In this document: positions 41,924 through 51,936 of the stretch, piece after piece
Numbering within the stretch: the stretch's first letter is position 1
How the letters are laid out: the number at the start of each line of letters is the position of its first letter
Assembly (NCBI GenBank): GCA_028291545.1
Contig: JAQGHR010000040.1
Location: 32,589-96,588, forward strand
Length of the DNA: 64,000 nucleotides
Reading direction: 5' to 3'
Source of the DNA: Planctomycetota bacterium
GTDB lineage: Bacteria > Planctomycetota > Planctomycetia > Isosphaerales > Isosphaeraceae
Notes under the pieces: model-generated
Told to the model about the DNA's origin: nothing
The model's database searches: none
The model's input: only the letters and a program-made list of their open reading frames with translations
Program-made: the position numbers and the translations under genes

Positions 41924-43228
41924 ATGTCGATGCGACACCTCGGCCGGTTTCGGGCCTCGGCTTCCGGCCTGCTGTCTTTCGCGGTCGTGGCCTTCGGCCT
42001 GGCCGGTTCCATCAAGGCGGGAGATGCTCCGGCGGCTTCCGATACGGTCCAGATCCTCGACGCCACGAAGGCGGGGGAGCTCGCCGTGACCGTCCGCGGC
42101 GCCGGCGACGACCACGTCAAGTTCACCATCCAGAACAAGAGTGCCCGGCGGCTGAATGTTGTGATTCCGCCCGGCCTCGTCGCCGCCAGCAGCGCGGGGC
42201 AGGGGTTCCAGAGCATGGGCCTCGGCGTGCCGACCTCCAATCCCGGCGGCTTCGGCGCCTTCCGCTCGGGCCGAGATGGCCAGGGCTTCCGCTCAATTCC
42301 TGCCGTCGCGCCCTCCCTTGATGGGATCGGTGTCTCGCCCGGCCAGACGATCGAATTGCCCGTGCCGTCCGTCTGCCTGAACTTCGGGTTGCCCACCCCG
42401 ACCGCCAAGAACGTCTTCGAGTTGGTGGATGTGGAGACCTTCACGCCCGACGTTCGCGTTCGCAAAGCGCTCAAGAGCCTGGCCACTCTTGGCACGAGCC
42501 AGGGCGTTGCCCAGGCGACGATGTGGAACGTTTGCAACGGTATGAGCTTCGGTCAAATCGGCGCCCAGTCCGTGAAGCCGATCAACTCTCACGAGCTGGC
42601 GCAGGCCGCCCGGTTCGTGGAGGCGCTCGACCTGGCGTCGTCCGACCTCGTGGATGCGAATTACTTCCAGCAGGGCCGGATTCTCCTCCGTGTCGGCGGG
42701 ACAGGCCCGTTCGCGAAGGATGCCAGGCGTCTGGTCGGTGAGCTTGAGGGGACGAGGATGATGGGCTTGCCGATCCAGGTCGTCGAGAGCCTCGACGGCG
42801 TGAACGCCCGTCCCGGCACGATCTTCCTAAGTGCAGCGATCGTCGCGAGCAAGCCCGGTCACACGACGCTGAAGGTCTCCGTCCGTAGCACGACGGCCAC
42901 CGGCGAATGGCGCTCGCTCGGCCAGTTCGACGTCGCGTCCGACTCCGCCGTGAGCGACCTCAAGGCCGACGCGCTCGCCTCTGACGTCGGCCGCGCGATG
43001 GCTCGGACGTATGTCTCCGTAGTCCCCGTCCGTCGCACTCCCGGCACGACCACGGTGCGGGTCACGAACCGTCTCCCGATGACCATCGCCAACGTGACGC
43101 TGAAGGCCGGCAAGGCGGGCGATCCGGTCACCCTGCAAGGCCTCGGCATCGGTCCTGTTCGTTCCGCGACGGCCCCCATTCCCGCAGCCACGGCCGTGGT
43201 GGACTCGGTCGAACTGAACGGGCTGTAA
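41924..43228 (+). CDS. Exported protein, unknown
   Basis: 434 residues, not recognised. A signal peptide is clear (MSMRHLGRFRASASGLLSF to AGSIKAGDA, cleavage near 33). A beta-rich N-terminal domain (VQILDATKAGELAVTVRGAGDDHVKFTIQNKS in pieces) resembles an immunoglobulin-like fold. A Gly/Pro-rich linker comes at about 85-125. The central domain has conserved-looking Cys (VCLNFGLPTP, WNVCNGMSF), and the C-terminal part is another beta-rich domain. The gene is adjacent to the PPC-domain protein and has its own 191-bp upstream region. Convergent with the debranching gene; terminator at 43290-43327. Confidence 0.65.
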   Translation: MSMRHLGRFRASASGLLSFAVVAFGLAGSIKAGDAPAASDTVQILDATKAGELAVTVRGAGDDHVKFTIQNKSARRLNVVIPPGLVAASSAGQGFQSMGLGVPTSNPGGFGAFRSGRDGQGFRSIPAVAPSLDGIGVSPGQTIELPVPSVCLNFGLPTPTAKNVFELVDVETFTPDVRVRKALKSLATLGTSQGVAQATMWNVCNGMSFGQIGAQSVKPINSHELAQAARFVEALDLASSDLVDANYFQQGRILLRVGGTGPFAKDARRLVGELEGTRMMGLPIQVVESLDGVNARPGTIFLSAAIVASKPGHTTLKVSVRSTTATGEWRSLGQFDVASDSAVSDLKADALASDVGRAMARTYVSVVPVRRTPGTTTVRVTNRLPMTIANVTLKAGKAGDPVTLQGLGIGPVRSATAPIPAATAVVDSVELNGL

Positions 43229-43289
43229 AAAGTCGGGCGATTTGGGCGGGCCAAGGTCCGCCCACGAAGACGGCACGTCACGACAGAGA

Positions 43290-43327
43290 ACCGAGGCACA
43301 GAGTCTTCAGCGACTCTGTGCCTCGGT
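43290..43327. terminator. Bidirectional terminator before the debranching enzyme gene
   Basis: A perfect 16-bp stem (43290-43305 with 43312-43327) with a 6-nt loop lies between the convergent genes at 41924-43228 and 43339-45519, ending 11 bp before the debranching gene stop. Confidence 0.85.
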
Positions 43328-43338
43328 GACTTTATTGC

Positions 43339-45519
43339 CTACCTGGCGATCAGGACGATCGTCGATCGCGGCTGCACCATGTAGGCTCTCTCCGTCAGGA
43401 ATACGCCCTCTTCGTCCGTGACGATGTCTTCTCCCGAGGGGAGGGACGTGTCCACCACGCGGAACCAGCGCTTTCCTGGAGTCGGCGGCAACTCGACGTC
43501 CAGGGGCTCCCAGAAGGTGTTCGTGCCGACGTAGATCGGGACGTCGCCGCGAGACTCGGTCTGGAACGCTTCCAGCACGGCTGCCAGATACCGGGACGAA
43601 TCCGAGAAGTCGGCGTGATTCGGCTTCACGCCATGCCAACTGATGCTACGCAGGACCGGCACCTCCGCCCGTTCGTCGGTGAGGTAGCGCCAGGTCCGCT
43701 GGATCGAGTGGCGCTTGCGGAACGCGATGATCATCCGCGTGAACCGTAAGATGTCGGCGTGGCGCTTGACGTTCTCCCAATTGATCCAGTTGAGCGTGTT
43801 ATCCTGGTAGACCGTGTTGTTGTCGCCTTCCGCCGTGCGGCGCATCTCGTCGCCGTACAGGAGCATCGGTGTGCCCTGGGACAGGAACAGCAGGGTCAGG
43901 AAGTTCTTGATCTGTTGATTGCGCGTGGTCTCGATCTCGGCGCGGCGGGCGTCCGTCAGGTCGGGGGCCTGGAGCGGATCGGTGAAGCCCTCCCAGCCGC
44001 AGTTCCAGCTTTCGTTGTCGTTCGAGCCGTCGTTGTTGTTCTCTCCGTTGCGCTCATTGTGCTTCTGGTTATAAGACACCAGGTCGTTGAGCGTGAACCC
44101 GTCGTGGCAGGCGACGAAGTTGATCGAGTGATAGGGCGACCGTTCGGCGTCGGGAGTCGCGGCGAAGAGGTCGTAGGAACCGGCGATCCGCGTGGCGAGG
44201 TCACCCGCCACCGGGTCGCCCTTGACCCACTTCCGCACCGTGTCCCGGAACTTGCCGTTCCACTCGGCCCAGCGACGGTCGGAGAACGAGCCGAGCATGT
44301 ACTGCCGGATCGACCACGGCTCGGCGATCAGCTTGATTCGCGACAGGACCGGGTCGGTCTCGATCTCATGGATGAGCGGCGTCTTACCCTTCTGAAGGCC
44401 GTCGGTGTCCACGGCGAAGACGGCGGCGAGATCGAACCGGAAGCCATCGACGTGCATCTCGGTGACCCAGTACCGCAGGCAATCCAGGATGAACTTGCGC
44501 ACCACGGGATGATTGCAGTTCATCGTATTCCCGCAACCGGTCCAGTCGTTGTAGAACTGGGGCTGGCCGGGGACGAGCAGGTAGTAGAGGTTGTTGTCCA
44601 GGCCCCGGAAGCTGACCGTCGGTCCGAAGTGATTGCCTTCGCGGGTATGGTTGAAGACGACGTCGAGGATCACCTCGATACCATGCTTGTGCAGCTCGCG
44701 GACCAGGAATTTGAACTCGTCGATCTGGGTTCCGAGCTTCCCAAAGTAGCTGTAGTGCGATTCCGGTGCGAAGAAGGCGATCGTGTTATAACCCCACGCA
44801 TTCGCCAGCCGCTCCCCCGTGAAGGGGTCGCGGAACGGGCCGTCGAACTGGTCGAACTCGAACACGGGCAAGAACTCGACGGCCGTGATGCCCAGATCCT
44901 TCAGGTGGGGGATCTTCTCAACGAATCCTCGATAGGTCCCGCCGAAGTCGCTCTCCGACGAGTGGTGGCGAGTGAACCCGCGGACGTTGACCTCGTAGAT
45001 GATCGACTGTTCGATCGGGATATCGGGATGGGCGTCACCCTCCCAGTCGAAATCGCTCTTGTACGCGACACACCGGGCCGCCCCGCCGACGTTCTGGACC
45101 TGGCTGGGCCGGAGGTGGCGGTCGGGATCGTCGGGCTTCACGTTGGAATAGCCCAGGGCGTCCCCCGCGAGCCAGTCGAAGTCGCCCGTCACCGCCCGCG
45201 CGTACGGATCAAGCAGCGTCTTGTTCGCATTGAATCGCTGTCCCGATCCCGCCGGGTCGTACGGGCCATCCGCGCGATAGTTGTACAGGATACGGTTCGG
45301 TAGCCCCTCCACGAAGATGTGCCACACATCTTCGGTCCGGTGGATCGCCGGATCGAGAGGGACGACCTGCGACGGCTCACGATCGATGATGTTGTCGAAC
45401 AGGAGCAACTCAATCCGCGTCGCGCCCGATGAGTGGATGGCAAAGTTGATCCCGTCGGGCTTGACCGTCGCCCCGAGGGGTTCCGGATCTCCGGGCAAGA
45501 TGTTCCTGATCGTCGGCAT
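43339..45519 (-). CDS. glgX: Glycogen debranching enzyme (GlgX/TreX type)
   Basis: 726 residues, the family's typical length. Order: N-terminal CBM48-like beta domain (about 10-150); GH13 barrel with IEVILDVVFNHTREG (region I), DGFRFDLAAV (region II, nucleophile Asp), LIAEPW (region III, acid Glu) and FVACHDGFTLNDLVSYN (region IV); and a C-terminal beta domain. It hydrolyses alpha-1,6 branches in glycogen. The ATG at 45519 gives the family-like MPTIRNILPGDPEPLGAT. No other glycogen genes are adjacent. Isoamylase is the same family and cannot be separated by sight. Confidence 0.93.
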   Translation of the reverse strand: MPTIRNILPGDPEPLGATVKPDGINFAIHSSGATRIELLLFDNIIDREPSQVVPLDPAIHRTEDVWHIFVEGLPNRILYNYRADGPYDPAGSGQRFNANKTLLDPYARAVTGDFDWLAGDALGYSNVKPDDPDRHLRPSQVQNVGGAARCVAYKSDFDWEGDAHPDIPIEQSIIYEVNVRGFTRHHSSESDFGGTYRGFVEKIPHLKDLGITAVEFLPVFEFDQFDGPFRDPFTGERLANAWGYNTIAFFAPESHYSYFGKLGTQIDEFKFLVRELHKHGIEVILDVVFNHTREGNHFGPTVSFRGLDNNLYYLLVPGQPQFYNDWTGCGNTMNCNHPVVRKFILDCLRYWVTEMHVDGFRFDLAAVFAVDTDGLQKGKTPLIHEIETDPVLSRIKLIAEPWSIRQYMLGSFSDRRWAEWNGKFRDTVRKWVKGDPVAGDLATRIAGSYDLFAATPDAERSPYHSINFVACHDGFTLNDLVSYNQKHNERNGENNNDGSNDNESWNCGWEGFTDPLQAPDLTDARRAEIETTRNQQIKNFLTLLFLSQGTPMLLYGDEMRRTAEGDNNTVYQDNTLNWINWENVKRHADILRFTRMIIAFRKRHSIQRTWRYLTDERAEVPVLRSISWHGVKPNHADFSDSSRYLAAVLEAFQTESRGDVPIYVGTNTFWEPLDVELPPTPGKRWFRVVDTSLPSGEDIVTDEEGVFLTERAYMVQPRSTIVLIAR

Positions 45520-45789
45520 CGGAATAATTCAGGCGATTCGGCCCGCTCCTATCGATAAAAACCCGTTGCGTTTCTTCGCGAGCATGTCAGGCGCACGCGA
45601 CGTGCCGGGGCGGCCGCGATCTCCCACATGATTCTATGTATCATGTTCTACGGAGTTGGAAAGGGCCACGGGGAAGATTTACAATCGCGCTCCTCACCGG
45701 AACATTTCGCTCACCACCGGCGGCGTGCTTCCTTGCGGTTCGGGTAGGATGCACCCGAACCATGGTGAATCGCCGCCGAGGATACCCCC

Positions 45790-46860
45790 ATGACCGCCGT
45801 ACGACTCTTCCTCCTGTCCGCCCTGCTTTTCATCTCCTCTTCCCGAGGCGATACGATCCATCTCCTGGCTGGTTCCGGCCGGCTCGGCGACGGCTCGCCC
45901 GCGAAGCGTGCCCTCCTGGAAAGCCCGTTCGGGCTGGTGGAAGCCCCGTCCGGCGACGTCGTCTTCGTCGAGATGACGGGGCACCGGGTCCGCGCGATCC
46001 ATCCCGACGGCGTTCTCTTCACCATCGCAGGTACCGGCAAGGAAGGCTTCTCAGGCGACAACGGCCCCGCGAATCAGGCCGAGTTCAAGGGGATGCATGC
46101 CCTCGCCGTCGCGAAGGATGGCACCCTATACATTGCCGACACCTGGAACAACCGCGTCCGCAAGATCGACCCGAAGACCGGGCGGATCGAGACGGTCGTC
46201 GGGACCGGCGAGAGCGGCTTCTCGGGCGATGGTGGACCCGCAATGTCCGCGAAATTTGGCGGCATTTACTCGATCTCGCTCACTCCCGATGGCGCGACGA
46301 TGGTTCTCGCGGATCTGGATAATCGCCGCGTCCGTGCCGTCGACCTCAGGACCAATATTGTCACCACCGTCGCCGGCAACGGCCGAAAGGGCGTGCCCAG
46401 GGACGGAGCCGTCGCGACCGAATCCCCCCTGGTCGACCCGCGCGCGGTGGCCGTCGACGGGTCCGGCAATATCTACATCCTGGAGCGCAGCGGCCACGCC
46501 CTGCGAGTCGTCGATCGTTCGGGCAAGGTCCGAACCGTGGCCGGCACGGGAAAGGCGGGCGCCTCCGGTGACGGTGGCCCCGCGAAGGTCGCGACCCTGA
46601 ACGGACCGAAGGATCTGACCATCGACCGCGACGGCGGCGTCCTGATCGCCGACACCGAGAATCACCTGATCCGCAAGTATAGCCCCTCGGCCGGCACGAT
46701 CATTCGCGTCGCAGGTGTTGGGACAAAGGGCACCAAAGGCATCGGCGGCGCACCCGAGGCGGCGGAGCTGAACCAACCGCACGGCGTGACGGTCGATCGC
46801 AAGGGGGCAATCCTGGTGTCGGACAGCAGCAATCACCGGATCGTGAAAATCGAGCGGTAG
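45790..46860 (+). CDS. Exported NHL-repeat beta-propeller protein
   Basis: 356 residues with a signal peptide (to about residue 20). Six copies of a 50-60 residue repeat follow; each has the V/IAGTGK-G-SGDGGPA core. Clear ones are IAGTGKEGFSGDNGPA, VVGTGESGFSGDGGPA and VAGTGKAGASGDGGPA; degenerate ones are the first and the last two. The pattern is of NHL repeats that form a six-bladed propeller. Such proteins usually bind proteins or glycans. No catalytic residues are evident. It is followed 174 bp later by the ThuA fusion gene, and lies divergent from the debranching enzyme. Confidence 0.83.
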   Translation: MTAVRLFLLSALLFISSSRGDTIHLLAGSGRLGDGSPAKRALLESPFGLVEAPSGDVVFVEMTGHRVRAIHPDGVLFTIAGTGKEGFSGDNGPANQAEFKGMHALAVAKDGTLYIADTWNNRVRKIDPKTGRIETVVGTGESGFSGDGGPAMSAKFGGIYSISLTPDGATMVLADLDNRRVRAVDLRTNIVTTVAGNGRKGVPRDGAVATESPLVDPRAVAVDGSGNIYILERSGHALRVVDRSGKVRTVAGTGKAGASGDGGPAKVATLNGPKDLTIDRDGGVLIADTENHLIRKYSPSAGTIIRVAGVGTKGTKGIGGAPEAAELNQPHGVTVDRKGAILVSDSSNHRIVKIER

Positions 46861-47034
46861 CGGACGGTCACTCGCAACGTATCGTGTGGCATGCGTCCCT
46901 CAAACAAGGACCGACCTCCCGGGCGAATTCCGTCCCGCAGCGCCCTCACCCTGTCCCCCGAGATCCGGTAACCTGTAATCCATCCCGGCGGGTTCTTTCT
47001 CGCCGATCCCCACCCCGGTTCCTTTTCGGGCTCC

Positions 47035-50000
47035 ATGATGCACATACCACGATTGCTCTTCGTAGCCGCCGTCTTCGTGTCCTTCCCTGTCCTGGCCGAC
47101 GCGCCGAAGCCCTTGAAGGCACTGCTGGTCACGGGAGGCTGCTGTCACGACTACACGGCGCAGAAGGCGATCATCAAGGAAGGCCTGGAATCGCGGGCCA
47201 ACATCGAGGTGACCGTCGTTCAGCAAGGCGGGACCGGGACCAATGCGAAGATCCCTCTCTATGAGAACGTGGATTGGTCCAGGGGCTACGACATCGTCCT
47301 CCACGACGAGTGTTTCTCGGACGTGAAGGAGCCCGAATGGACGGCGAGAATCCTCAAGCCGCACAAGGAGGGCCTGCCGGGTGTCGTCATCCATTGCGCG
47401 ATGCACTGTTATCGCGACGGGACGACGCAGTGGTTCGAGTTCTGCGGCGTGACGTCCCGTCGCCATGGCGCGGGCTATCCCCACGAGGTCCTCAACCGCG
47501 ATCCCACGCACCCGATCATGAAAGGGTTCGGTCCCGCCTGGGCGAACCCGGCCGGTGAGCTTTACTGGATCGAGAAGGTATGGCCCACGGCCCATCCCCT
47601 GGGCGTCTCCAAGAATCGCGAGACGGGGGCCGAGGAAACGTGCGTCTGGACCAATCAGTACGGCAAGGGCCGCGTCTTTGGAACGACGCTCGGGCACCAC
47701 AACGAGACCGTGAACAGCCCCGTATTTCTCGACATGCTCACGCGTGGAACCCTTTGGGCCTGTAACAAGCTCGACGACCAGTACCTCAAGACTCCCAAGC
47801 CGGCCGAGGCACGGGTCAATCTTGCCAAGGGGCGGCCGACCCTGGCTTCCAGCGAAGAATCCGGAAAGAACAACTTCGCCCGCCTCGCCGTCGACGGCGA
47901 CCTCGGGACGCGATGGTGCGCCAATCGTTCCGATCCCGGCGAGTGGTTGCAGGTCGATCTTGGCCAGCCGGAGCGGATCTCCGGCGTCGCGCTCGACTGG
48001 GAGACCGAGGGCACGACCTATCGTTGCAAGGTGGACGGATCGACGGACGGAACGAAGTGGACGACCCTCACGGATGCCTCGAAGAATGACAAACCCGGCC
48101 CTCGCCAACTCGACTATCCCGCGAACAAGGAACCGTTCCGATTCGTCCGCGTGACCTACCTCGGTAGCAGCACGGGCGCCTGGGGGAGCTTGCGGGAAGT
48201 CCGGGTCTTTGGCGACAAGACGGTCACGATCAACGCCAACGACCTCCTGCGCCAGGCCGATGCCGCCGTCCTGGGCGAGGTGAAGATCCCCGACGGTTAC
48301 GAGGCGACCGTTTTCGCTCAGCCCCCGGCGGTGCAATATCCGGTTGCGGTCGCCGCCGGGGCCAACGGCGACGTTTTCGTCTCGGTCGACAAGAACGGGT
48401 CGCTTGGCCGCGCCACGCATCGTGGCTCGGTCTTCCGCCTCCGAGACCTTGATGGCGACGGCCGGGCCGACGAGGTGAACCTGTTCGTCCCCGACGTCGA
48501 CTCGCCTCGCGGGCTGGTCTGGGATCACGACCGCCTCTACCTGATGCATCCGCCCCACCTCAGCGCCTATATCGATCACGACGGCGACGGCCGTGCGGAC
48601 GAGGAGCAGGTGCTGGTCAAGAACATCGCCTTCGGCTTCAAGGACCGCCCCGCCGATCATACGTCCAACGGCGTGACGCTCGGCATCGACGGCTGGCTCT
48701 ACCTTGCGATCGGCGATTTCGGATTCATGGAAGCCGAAGGGACGGATGGGAAGAAGCTCCAGCTTCGCGGGGGAGGCGTCGTCCGGGTCCGTCCCGATGG
48801 GACGAACCTGGAAATCTACTCCCGCGGTACCCGGAACATCCTCGAAGTGTCGGTCGATCCCCGGCTCAACGGGTTTGCCCGCGACAACACGAACGACGGC
48901 GGCGGGTGGGATATCCGCCTGCATCACTTCTCGGGCCTGGAACATCACGGCTATCCGTCGCTGTATCAGAACTTTCGCGATGAGACGATCGCCCCCCTGG
49001 CCGACTACGGCGGCGGCTCCGGTTGTGGCGGACTTTATCTGTCCGAGCCCGGATTCCCCGGCAAGGATGGCGACGCACTCTATACGGCCGACTGGGGCCG
49101 GAACTGGATCTTCCGGCATCATGTCACGCCGAAGGGCGCGACCTTCTCGGCTGATCAGGCCGAGTTCATCAGCGTTCCTCGCGTGACGGACCTCGATGTC
49201 GATGCGTCGAGCCACCTCTACGTGGCGAGCTGGAAGGGGGCCGTGTTCGATTACGCGGGAGAAAACGTCGGGTTCCTCGTTCGCGTCTCGCCCAGGGGTT
49301 ATCAGCCCGATCCGTTGCCCGATCTCGGATCGACGAGCAACCTCGGCCTCGTGAAGCTTCTTGAATCGCCCAGCCACCGCCGTCGCGTCGAGGCCCAGCG
49401 GGCGTTGCTGCGCCGCGATCTGGGTGACGAGAAAACGGTCGAGGCGTTGAAGGCCCTGGCCGCGGACAAGATGAAATCCCGCGATGTTCGGATTGCCGCC
49501 CTCTTCGCCATCAAGCAAGGCCGAGGCGAGAACGCGAATCCGTTCCTCGCCACCTTGTCCGAGGATTCGACGATCCGGGAATATGCCCTTCGTGCCCTTG
49601 CCGACAGGACGGACGAGATGGTGAACGTCCCCGCGCAGGTCTTCCGCTCCGCCATCCTCGGCCCCAACCCGCGCATTCGTCTCCAGGGCCTCCGCGGTCT
49701 GGCAAGATTGGGGCAGGCCGAACACGCGGCGCCGGTTGGCCTCCTTCTCGCGGACACCGACCCGATCGTCGCCCACACCGCCGCTCGCACGCTGACGGAA
49801 CTACGCGCCTCCGACGTCGCGTTCGGGATTCTTGACCGCTCCGAATGCTCCCCCTCGGAGAAGGCCGCCGCCGTTCGGGTCGTCGGATCGCTCCATGAAC
49901 CGGCGGTCGTCACGGGCGTGATCTCCCTGCTCGAAGCCTCGACCGATCTCGCCACGCGACGGCTCCTGTTCACCGCTCTCTGCCGGCTCCACTCGCGCGA

Positions 50001-51288
50001 GGGCCGATGGAAGGGTGAGAGCTGGGGAACGCGCCCGGACACGACCGGCCCTTATTATCAGGCCGAGGCGTGGTCCGAGACGCCCAGGATCGTCGCCACG
50101 CTCAAGGCCGCCCTCCTGAAAGCGGCCGGGGACGACGCGGCGTTCTTCAACAAGGAACTCACTCGTCACAAGCTCCGGCTCGACTTCAGCCTCGATTCCC
50201 TCGTCGGGAAGGCGGAGAAGGACCCCTCGCTCGTGCCGCTCGCCGTCGATCGGCTGGCCGGCTCCGAGACCATTCCGGCCTCCGCAATCGCCCTGCTCAT
50301 CCGGGCCGCAACGGGCGACCAGGGAAATCCGGATCTCCGCTCCCGGGCCGTCGTCGCCCTGTCAAGAACGGACACCGAAGCGGCCTTTCGCGCGATCCTG
50401 AAATCCCTCCCTCTTCTCAAGGGTCGCGATCTGTCCCGCGCCCGGGACGCCTTCTTGACGGCTCCGTCCGCATCCCACCACGTGGAACTCTTCCGAAATA
50501 GCGCGGCGAAACTCGACGAACCAGCCGCGGTCTGGGCGGAGGCCGCGATGTTGGTCGTTTCCACCAGCCCCTCTTCGTCGCCAGAAGCGAGAGCGAACGC
50601 CAATCGCGCGATCGAGGCCGATTGGAGCGACCCCTCGCGTCGCGCTCAGATCCTCCGGGCGGTCGCTCTCGCCAATCACCGGCCGTTTGCCGAGAAAGTC
50701 GCCGGGGCGGTCACGGACCCGGACGCGGCCGTGGCCTCCGCAGCCAGGTCCACCGCCGCCTCGATGCATCTCGACCCTGCGCGCATGGCCAGGCTCCATA
50801 CCGGGCCCAGGGTCGGCGATTTGACGCTCGACGAAATTCTTAAGACTTCTGAGACCCCGACGAACGAGCGATCCGAGGGCGAACGCATCTTCGGTCAGTT
50901 GAGCTGCGTGAACTGCCACACCGTGACAGCCGGAGACCCGCCGCGCGGGCCTTTCCTGGGAACAATCGCCGCGACCTACAAGCGTCGAGAACTGGCCGAG
51001 GCGATCCTGTCGCCGAGCAAGACCCTCGCCCAGGGATTCGTGACCAACGTCTTCGCCCTTACCGACGGCCGAACGCTCTCCGGGTTCGTCGTTCAGGAGG
51101 CGGCCGACGCGGTGACGATTCGCACCAGCGAGGGGACAGAGATCCGTCTTCCGTCGTCCGAGGTTGAGCAACGGACGAAAACCCAGGTCTCGGTGATGCC
51201 CGAGGGCTTGGTGAAGGACCTGACCGTGGCGGAATTCTCCGGTTTGATCGATTTCCTGCAATCGCTCGCGGTAAAGCCGGCCAAGTAG
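47035..51288 (+). CDS. ThuA / F5/8C / PVC membrane-bound dehydrogenase / HEAT / cytochrome c fusion
   Basis: 1417 residues in one frame. Order: signal peptide (1-22); ThuA-like trehalose-utilisation domain (about 23-255, LLVTGGCCHDYTAQK, PGVVIHCAMHCYRDGT, HNETVNSPVFLDMLTRG); F5/8-type C carbohydrate-binding domain (about 260-390, ARLAVDGDLGTRWCANRSD); PVC-type membrane-bound dehydrogenase propeller (about 410-790, VFRLRDLDGDGRADEV, YTADWGRNWIFRH); HEAT repeats (about 800-1260); and a cytochrome c-like haem domain (C1291-V-N-C1294-H1295) with the closing LTDGRTLSGFVVQEAADAV. Such an enzyme likely oxidises a sugar or polysaccharide in the periplasm, passing electrons to the haem. Start at 47035, or ATG at 47038. 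Confidence 0.88.
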   Translation: MMHIPRLLFVAAVFVSFPVLADAPKPLKALLVTGGCCHDYTAQKAIIKEGLESRANIEVTVVQQGGTGTNAKIPLYENVDWSRGYDIVLHDECFSDVKEPEWTARILKPHKEGLPGVVIHCAMHCYRDGTTQWFEFCGVTSRRHGAGYPHEVLNRDPTHPIMKGFGPAWANPAGELYWIEKVWPTAHPLGVSKNRETGAEETCVWTNQYGKGRVFGTTLGHHNETVNSPVFLDMLTRGTLWACNKLDDQYLKTPKPAEARVNLAKGRPTLASSEESGKNNFARLAVDGDLGTRWCANRSDPGEWLQVDLGQPERISGVALDWETEGTTYRCKVDGSTDGTKWTTLTDASKNDKPGPRQLDYPANKEPFRFVRVTYLGSSTGAWGSLREVRVFGDKTVTINANDLLRQADAAVLGEVKIPDGYEATVFAQPPAVQYPVAVAAGANGDVFVSVDKNGSLGRATHRGSVFRLRDLDGDGRADEVNLFVPDVDSPRGLVWDHDRLYLMHPPHLSAYIDHDGDGRADEEQVLVKNIAFGFKDRPADHTSNGVTLGIDGWLYLAIGDFGFMEAEGTDGKKLQLRGGGVVRVRPDGTNLEIYSRGTRNILEVSVDPRLNGFARDNTNDGGGWDIRLHHFSGLEHHGYPSLYQNFRDETIAPLADYGGGSGCGGLYLSEPGFPGKDGDALYTADWGRNWIFRHHVTPKGATFSADQAEFISVPRVTDLDVDASSHLYVASWKGAVFDYAGENVGFLVRVSPRGYQPDPLPDLGSTSNLGLVKLLESPSHRRRVEAQRALLRRDLGDEKTVEALKALAADKMKSRDVRIAALFAIKQGRGENANPFLATLSEDSTIREYALRALADRTDEMVNVPAQVFRSAILGPNPRIRLQGLRGLARLGQAEHAAPVGLLLADTDPIVAHTAARTLTELRASDVAFGILDRSECSPSEKAAAVRVVGSLHEPAVVTGVISLLEASTDLATRRLLFTALCRLHSREGRWKGESWGTRPDTTGPYYQAEAWSETPRIVATLKAALLKAAGDDAAFFNKELTRHKLRLDFSLDSLVGKAEKDPSLVPLAVDRLAGSETIPASAIALLIRAATGDQGNPDLRSRAVVALSRTDTEAAFRAILKSLPLLKGRDLSRARDAFLTAPSASHHVELFRNSAAKLDEPAAVWAEAAMLVVSTSPSSSPEARANANRAIEADWSDPSRRAQILRAVALANHRPFAEKVAGAVTDPDAAVASAARSTAASMHLDPARMARLHTGPRVGDLTLDEILKTSETPTNERSEGERIFGQLSCVNCHTVTAGDPPRGPFLGTIAATYKRRELAEAILSPSKTLAQGFVTNVFALTDGRTLSGFVVQEAADAVTIRTSEGTEIRLPSSEVEQRTKTQVSVMPEGLVKDLTVAEFSGLIDFLQSLAVKPAK

Positions 51289-51576
51289 CTCGATTCGTCT
51301 CCCCACGGACCGATTCGATGATCAAGGACCGGAACGGTCGCGATGGTTATCTCAGCGAGGATCGTCCCTGTCCACAGTTTGTCGCTCGAAATCATGGGCG
51401 GAAATGCACCCGGTTCCTGACAGAGAATCGGGTTTGGGCTCTGGAGGATGGCGGGATCGACGAAACCGAGGTTGCGAACGGCCGCGAAATGCGGATAATG
51501 GAGGTTTGCCCCGGGGCCGTTGAGGTCCCTGATGGGTTGACGGCAAGTGTCGGGTTTGAAGGGATCGGTTACGACG

Positions 51577-51852
51577 ATGGCACATAAGAAGGGTCAGGGC
51601 TCCAGCCGCAACGGCCGCGACTCGAAGCCGAAGATGCTGGGGATCAAGCTCTACGGCGGTCAGTACGCCAAGCCGGGAAGCATCATCTGCAGGCAGAACG
51701 GCACCAAGTGGCGGCCGGGCAAGAACGTGGGCCTGGGACGGGACTACACGATCTTCGCCTTGATCGAGGGGACCGTCAAGTTCGACCAGAACGGTCGACG
51801 GATCAATATCCTGCCGCTCGTCGTCGAGACCGCCGTCCCCGCGCAGGCCTGA
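51577..51852 (+). CDS. rpmA: 50S ribosomal protein L27
   Basis: 91 residues. It starts [20 protein letters not shown], the bL27 signature, with [19 protein letters not shown] and [12 protein letters not shown] following. bL27 sits at the peptidyl-transferase centre of the large subunit. The start at 51577 is the true N-terminus; an in-frame extension 10 codons upstream is non-conserved. rplU (bL21), which normally precedes it, is absent from the upstream 288 bp. obg follows 84 bp downstream, the common order. Confidence 0.97.
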   Translation: MAHKKGQGSSRNGRDSKPKMLGIKLYGGQYAKPGSIICRQNGTKWRPGKNVGLGRDYTIFALIEGTVKFDQNGRRINILPLVVETAVPAQA

Positions 51853-51936
51853 GCCTCGGGGATGCGACGACCGGGGCTCGGAGCGCCTCGCGGCCGGATC
51901 CAAACGCGTCCCCTGCCTCGAACGAGATAGGCTTTC

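Noticed and set aside
43759..45303. A 514-residue plus-strand ORF opposite the debranching enzyme.
   Set aside because: Antisense shadow of the GH13 gene; no recognisable domain.
46900..49776. A 958-residue minus-strand ORF opposite the ThuA fusion gene.
   Set aside because: It is the antisense frame of a GC-rich, strongly supported gene; its composition (Arg/Gly/Asp/Val-rich, no domain) is that of a shadow.
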